Source: Chelativorans sp. ZYF759 (GTDB lineage Bacteria > Pseudomonadota > Alphaproteobacteria > Rhizobiales > Rhizobiaceae). From it: 64,000 nucleotides of DNA. Positions 63,235-64,000 of the stretch are shown here, in pieces. Made by a program: the position numbers and the translations under genes. Under the pieces are notes generated by a model. The model was not told the origin of the DNA and ran no database searches. It worked only from the letters and a program-made list of their open reading frames with translations. Positions within the stretch are counted from its first letter, which is position 1; each line of letters begins with the position of its first letter. The stretch spans positions 33,604-97,603 of the forward strand of contig NZ_WVVV01000016.1 of NCBI RefSeq assembly GCF_012911015.1, read 5' to 3'.

Positions 63235-63420
63235 TTAGCAGGCTGTTGAAAAAGCCGCTCGCCGGTTCTGGTCGGAAAGCGCAAGAAGACCTTCGTCGTT
63301 CAGGGCGAGCGGAAGCAAAACGGACAACGCCTGTCGGTTCGCATGAAGCTGGGTGATGCCCGCCCGCCCAATCAGAAGGCCGCGAAGGCTAACGGAGGGC
63401 TTAGTGTCGCTTGCCACTTA
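63235..63420 (+). pseudogene. possible integrase arm-binding-domain fragment
   Basis: One frame reads VLVGKRKKTFVVQGERKQNGQRLSVRMKLGDA, which resembles the N-terminal arm-DNA-binding part of phage-type tyrosine integrases; there is no catalytic domain and no start. The preceding GGCTGTTGAAAAA looks like an IS terminus. Short and degenerate, so low confidence. Confidence 0.3.
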
Positions 63421-63433
63421 AACGGGTTCTTCC

Positions 63434-63880
63434 TCACTTTGTGTGATTCAACGGTAACATACGGGCTCTCATCAGTTCTGGCCCGGCTCTGCCATACATG
63501 GCTCGCTTCAGTGTTTTTAGGCGATTGATCTGGCCTTCGGCTTGACCGTTGCTCCAAGGGAGCTCGATTGCGTTTTTCACGGCATCGATATCCCGCCGCA
63601 GAACACTGGCGAATCGCATGATTGCCGTAAGTTCGGTCTCGATGGCATCGTCGATCCACTTATCCAGCGCATCAGGGTTCCTGCTGCGCAGAATTCCGCT
63701 AAAGCGCATTGCCAAGCCACGCATCACGCGGAACGCTTCTGAGCCCTGCTTCAATGCATCGACCCGTCTTGCCTGGCGGTTTGTCAGCAGGCCGCGCGGC
63801 TTGATGCACAAAGCAGCGACGGCATCGGCAGAGATGACATGGCCAGTGTCAGGGTAACCGTCCGGCCTGGACCGCGGCTT
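63434..63880 (-). pseudogene. ISL3-family transposase C-terminal fragment
   Basis: About 145 residues: the frame continues upstream of the ATG at 63811 with RPDGYPDTGHVISADAVAALCIKPRG and carries on with RFSGILRSRNPDALDKWIDDAIETELTAIMRFASVLRRDIDAVKNAIELPWSNGQAEGQINRLKTLKRAMYGRAG. The last part is the DDE C-terminus of ISL3 transposases with the catalytic Glu in NGQAEGQINRLK. The N-terminal two thirds are gone; the fragment abuts an IS66 end. Confidence 0.85.
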
Positions 63881-63904
63881 GAAGGGCCTGCGGTGATACT
63901 GTGG

Positions 63905-64000
63905 CTATGCGGCTACCTTTTCGATCCCAAGAGTTCCGGCTGCCCAATTCCAGGGCAGAAGGTCGTCGAGGCGGTTCTGCGGCATGTCGGCGATGCGGGC
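63905..64000 (-). CDS. tnpC: IS66 family transposase TnpC, C-terminal end (continues past window)
   Basis: The last 31 codons read MPQNRLDDLLPWNWAAGTLG and end EKVAA-stop, the C-terminus of IS66 transposases (RxDxLLPWNW). A different IS66 from the one at 36.5 kb, whose end reads LLPWAYAP. The gene runs off the right edge, so its state is unknown. It probably truncated the ISL3 element. Confidence 0.8.
   Translation of the reverse strand, partial: ARIADMPQNRLDDLLPWNWAAGTLGIEKVAA

Overview
The window reads as one stretch of a conjugative repABC plasmid from an alphaproteobacterium of the order Hyphomicrobiales (rhizobial relatives). The main evidence is a complete repA-repB-repC replication and partition cassette (15.0-18.8 kb). 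It is transcribed away from an 11-gene trb mating-pair-formation operon, trbBCDEJKLFGHI (14.5-5.1 kb, minus strand), which ends beside a TraR-like LuxR regulator. This is the layout of Ti-type plasmids, except that no LuxI/TraI signal synthase is present. Codon use and GC content fit a rhizobial background. No rRNA, tRNA or CRISPR array was seen.

Layout from left to right. 0-4 kb: a truncated L,D-transpeptidase, a methyltransferase and a small copper-handling block (HMA chaperone, His-rich protein, DUF305 protein, glutaredoxin-MauE fusion). The block is arranged around two CueR-like operators and the remnant of a CopA start. 4.3-14.5 kb: quorum regulator and trb type IV secretion operon. 14.5-15.0 kb: intergenic control region with two nearly identical 18-bp dyads. 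15.0-18.8 kb: repABC with a parS-like site, a counter-transcribed RNA region and an AT-rich stretch inside repC that is the likely oriV. 18.8-36.0 kb: an accessory and stability block. It holds a serine recombinase, a tyrosine integrase, two toxin-antitoxin pairs (RelE/HTH and TacAT-like), DUF1403-ScpB and the IetAS ATPase/subtilase system. Two cargo-free tniA-tniB-tniQ transposons have inserted into this block; for the first, both inverted ends and a 5-bp target duplication can be read. 36.1-40.2 kb: an insertion-sequence scrapyard. A complete IS66 element with 8-bp target duplication sits inside an IS6-family element, followed by a second, inverted, truncated IS6 copy and an IS5 remnant.

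40.2-50.0 kb: a sarcosine-to-formate catabolic operon on the minus strand (soxB-soxD-soxA-soxG-folD-purU). It is divergent from a GlxA/AraC-type activator and followed by a DUF3422 gene. Sarcosine is demethylated to glycine, the methyl group goes onto tetrahydrofolate, and FolD and PurU release it as formate and regenerate the cofactor. 51.0-62.9 kb: a second catabolic region on the plus strand. It contains an MmgE/PrpD protein, a GntR and a LysR regulator, an ATP-dependent hydantoinase/oxoprolinase pair (hyuA-hyuB), an enolase-superfamily racemase/lactonizing enzyme and a TRAP transporter (dctP-dctQ-dctM). Its transporter end is visibly AT-richer than the plasmid backbone, and the region is bounded by IS110-, IS3-, ISL3- and IS66-type remnants, as expected of an acquired module. 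62.9-64 kb holds only broken mobile-element pieces.

The most interesting points are: the orphan quorum regulator together with paired 18-bp dyads between trbB and repA; the three stacked inverted repeats directly upstream of DUF1403-ScpB; the two minimal TniABQ elements; and the uncharacterised hydantoinase-enolase-TRAP pathway.
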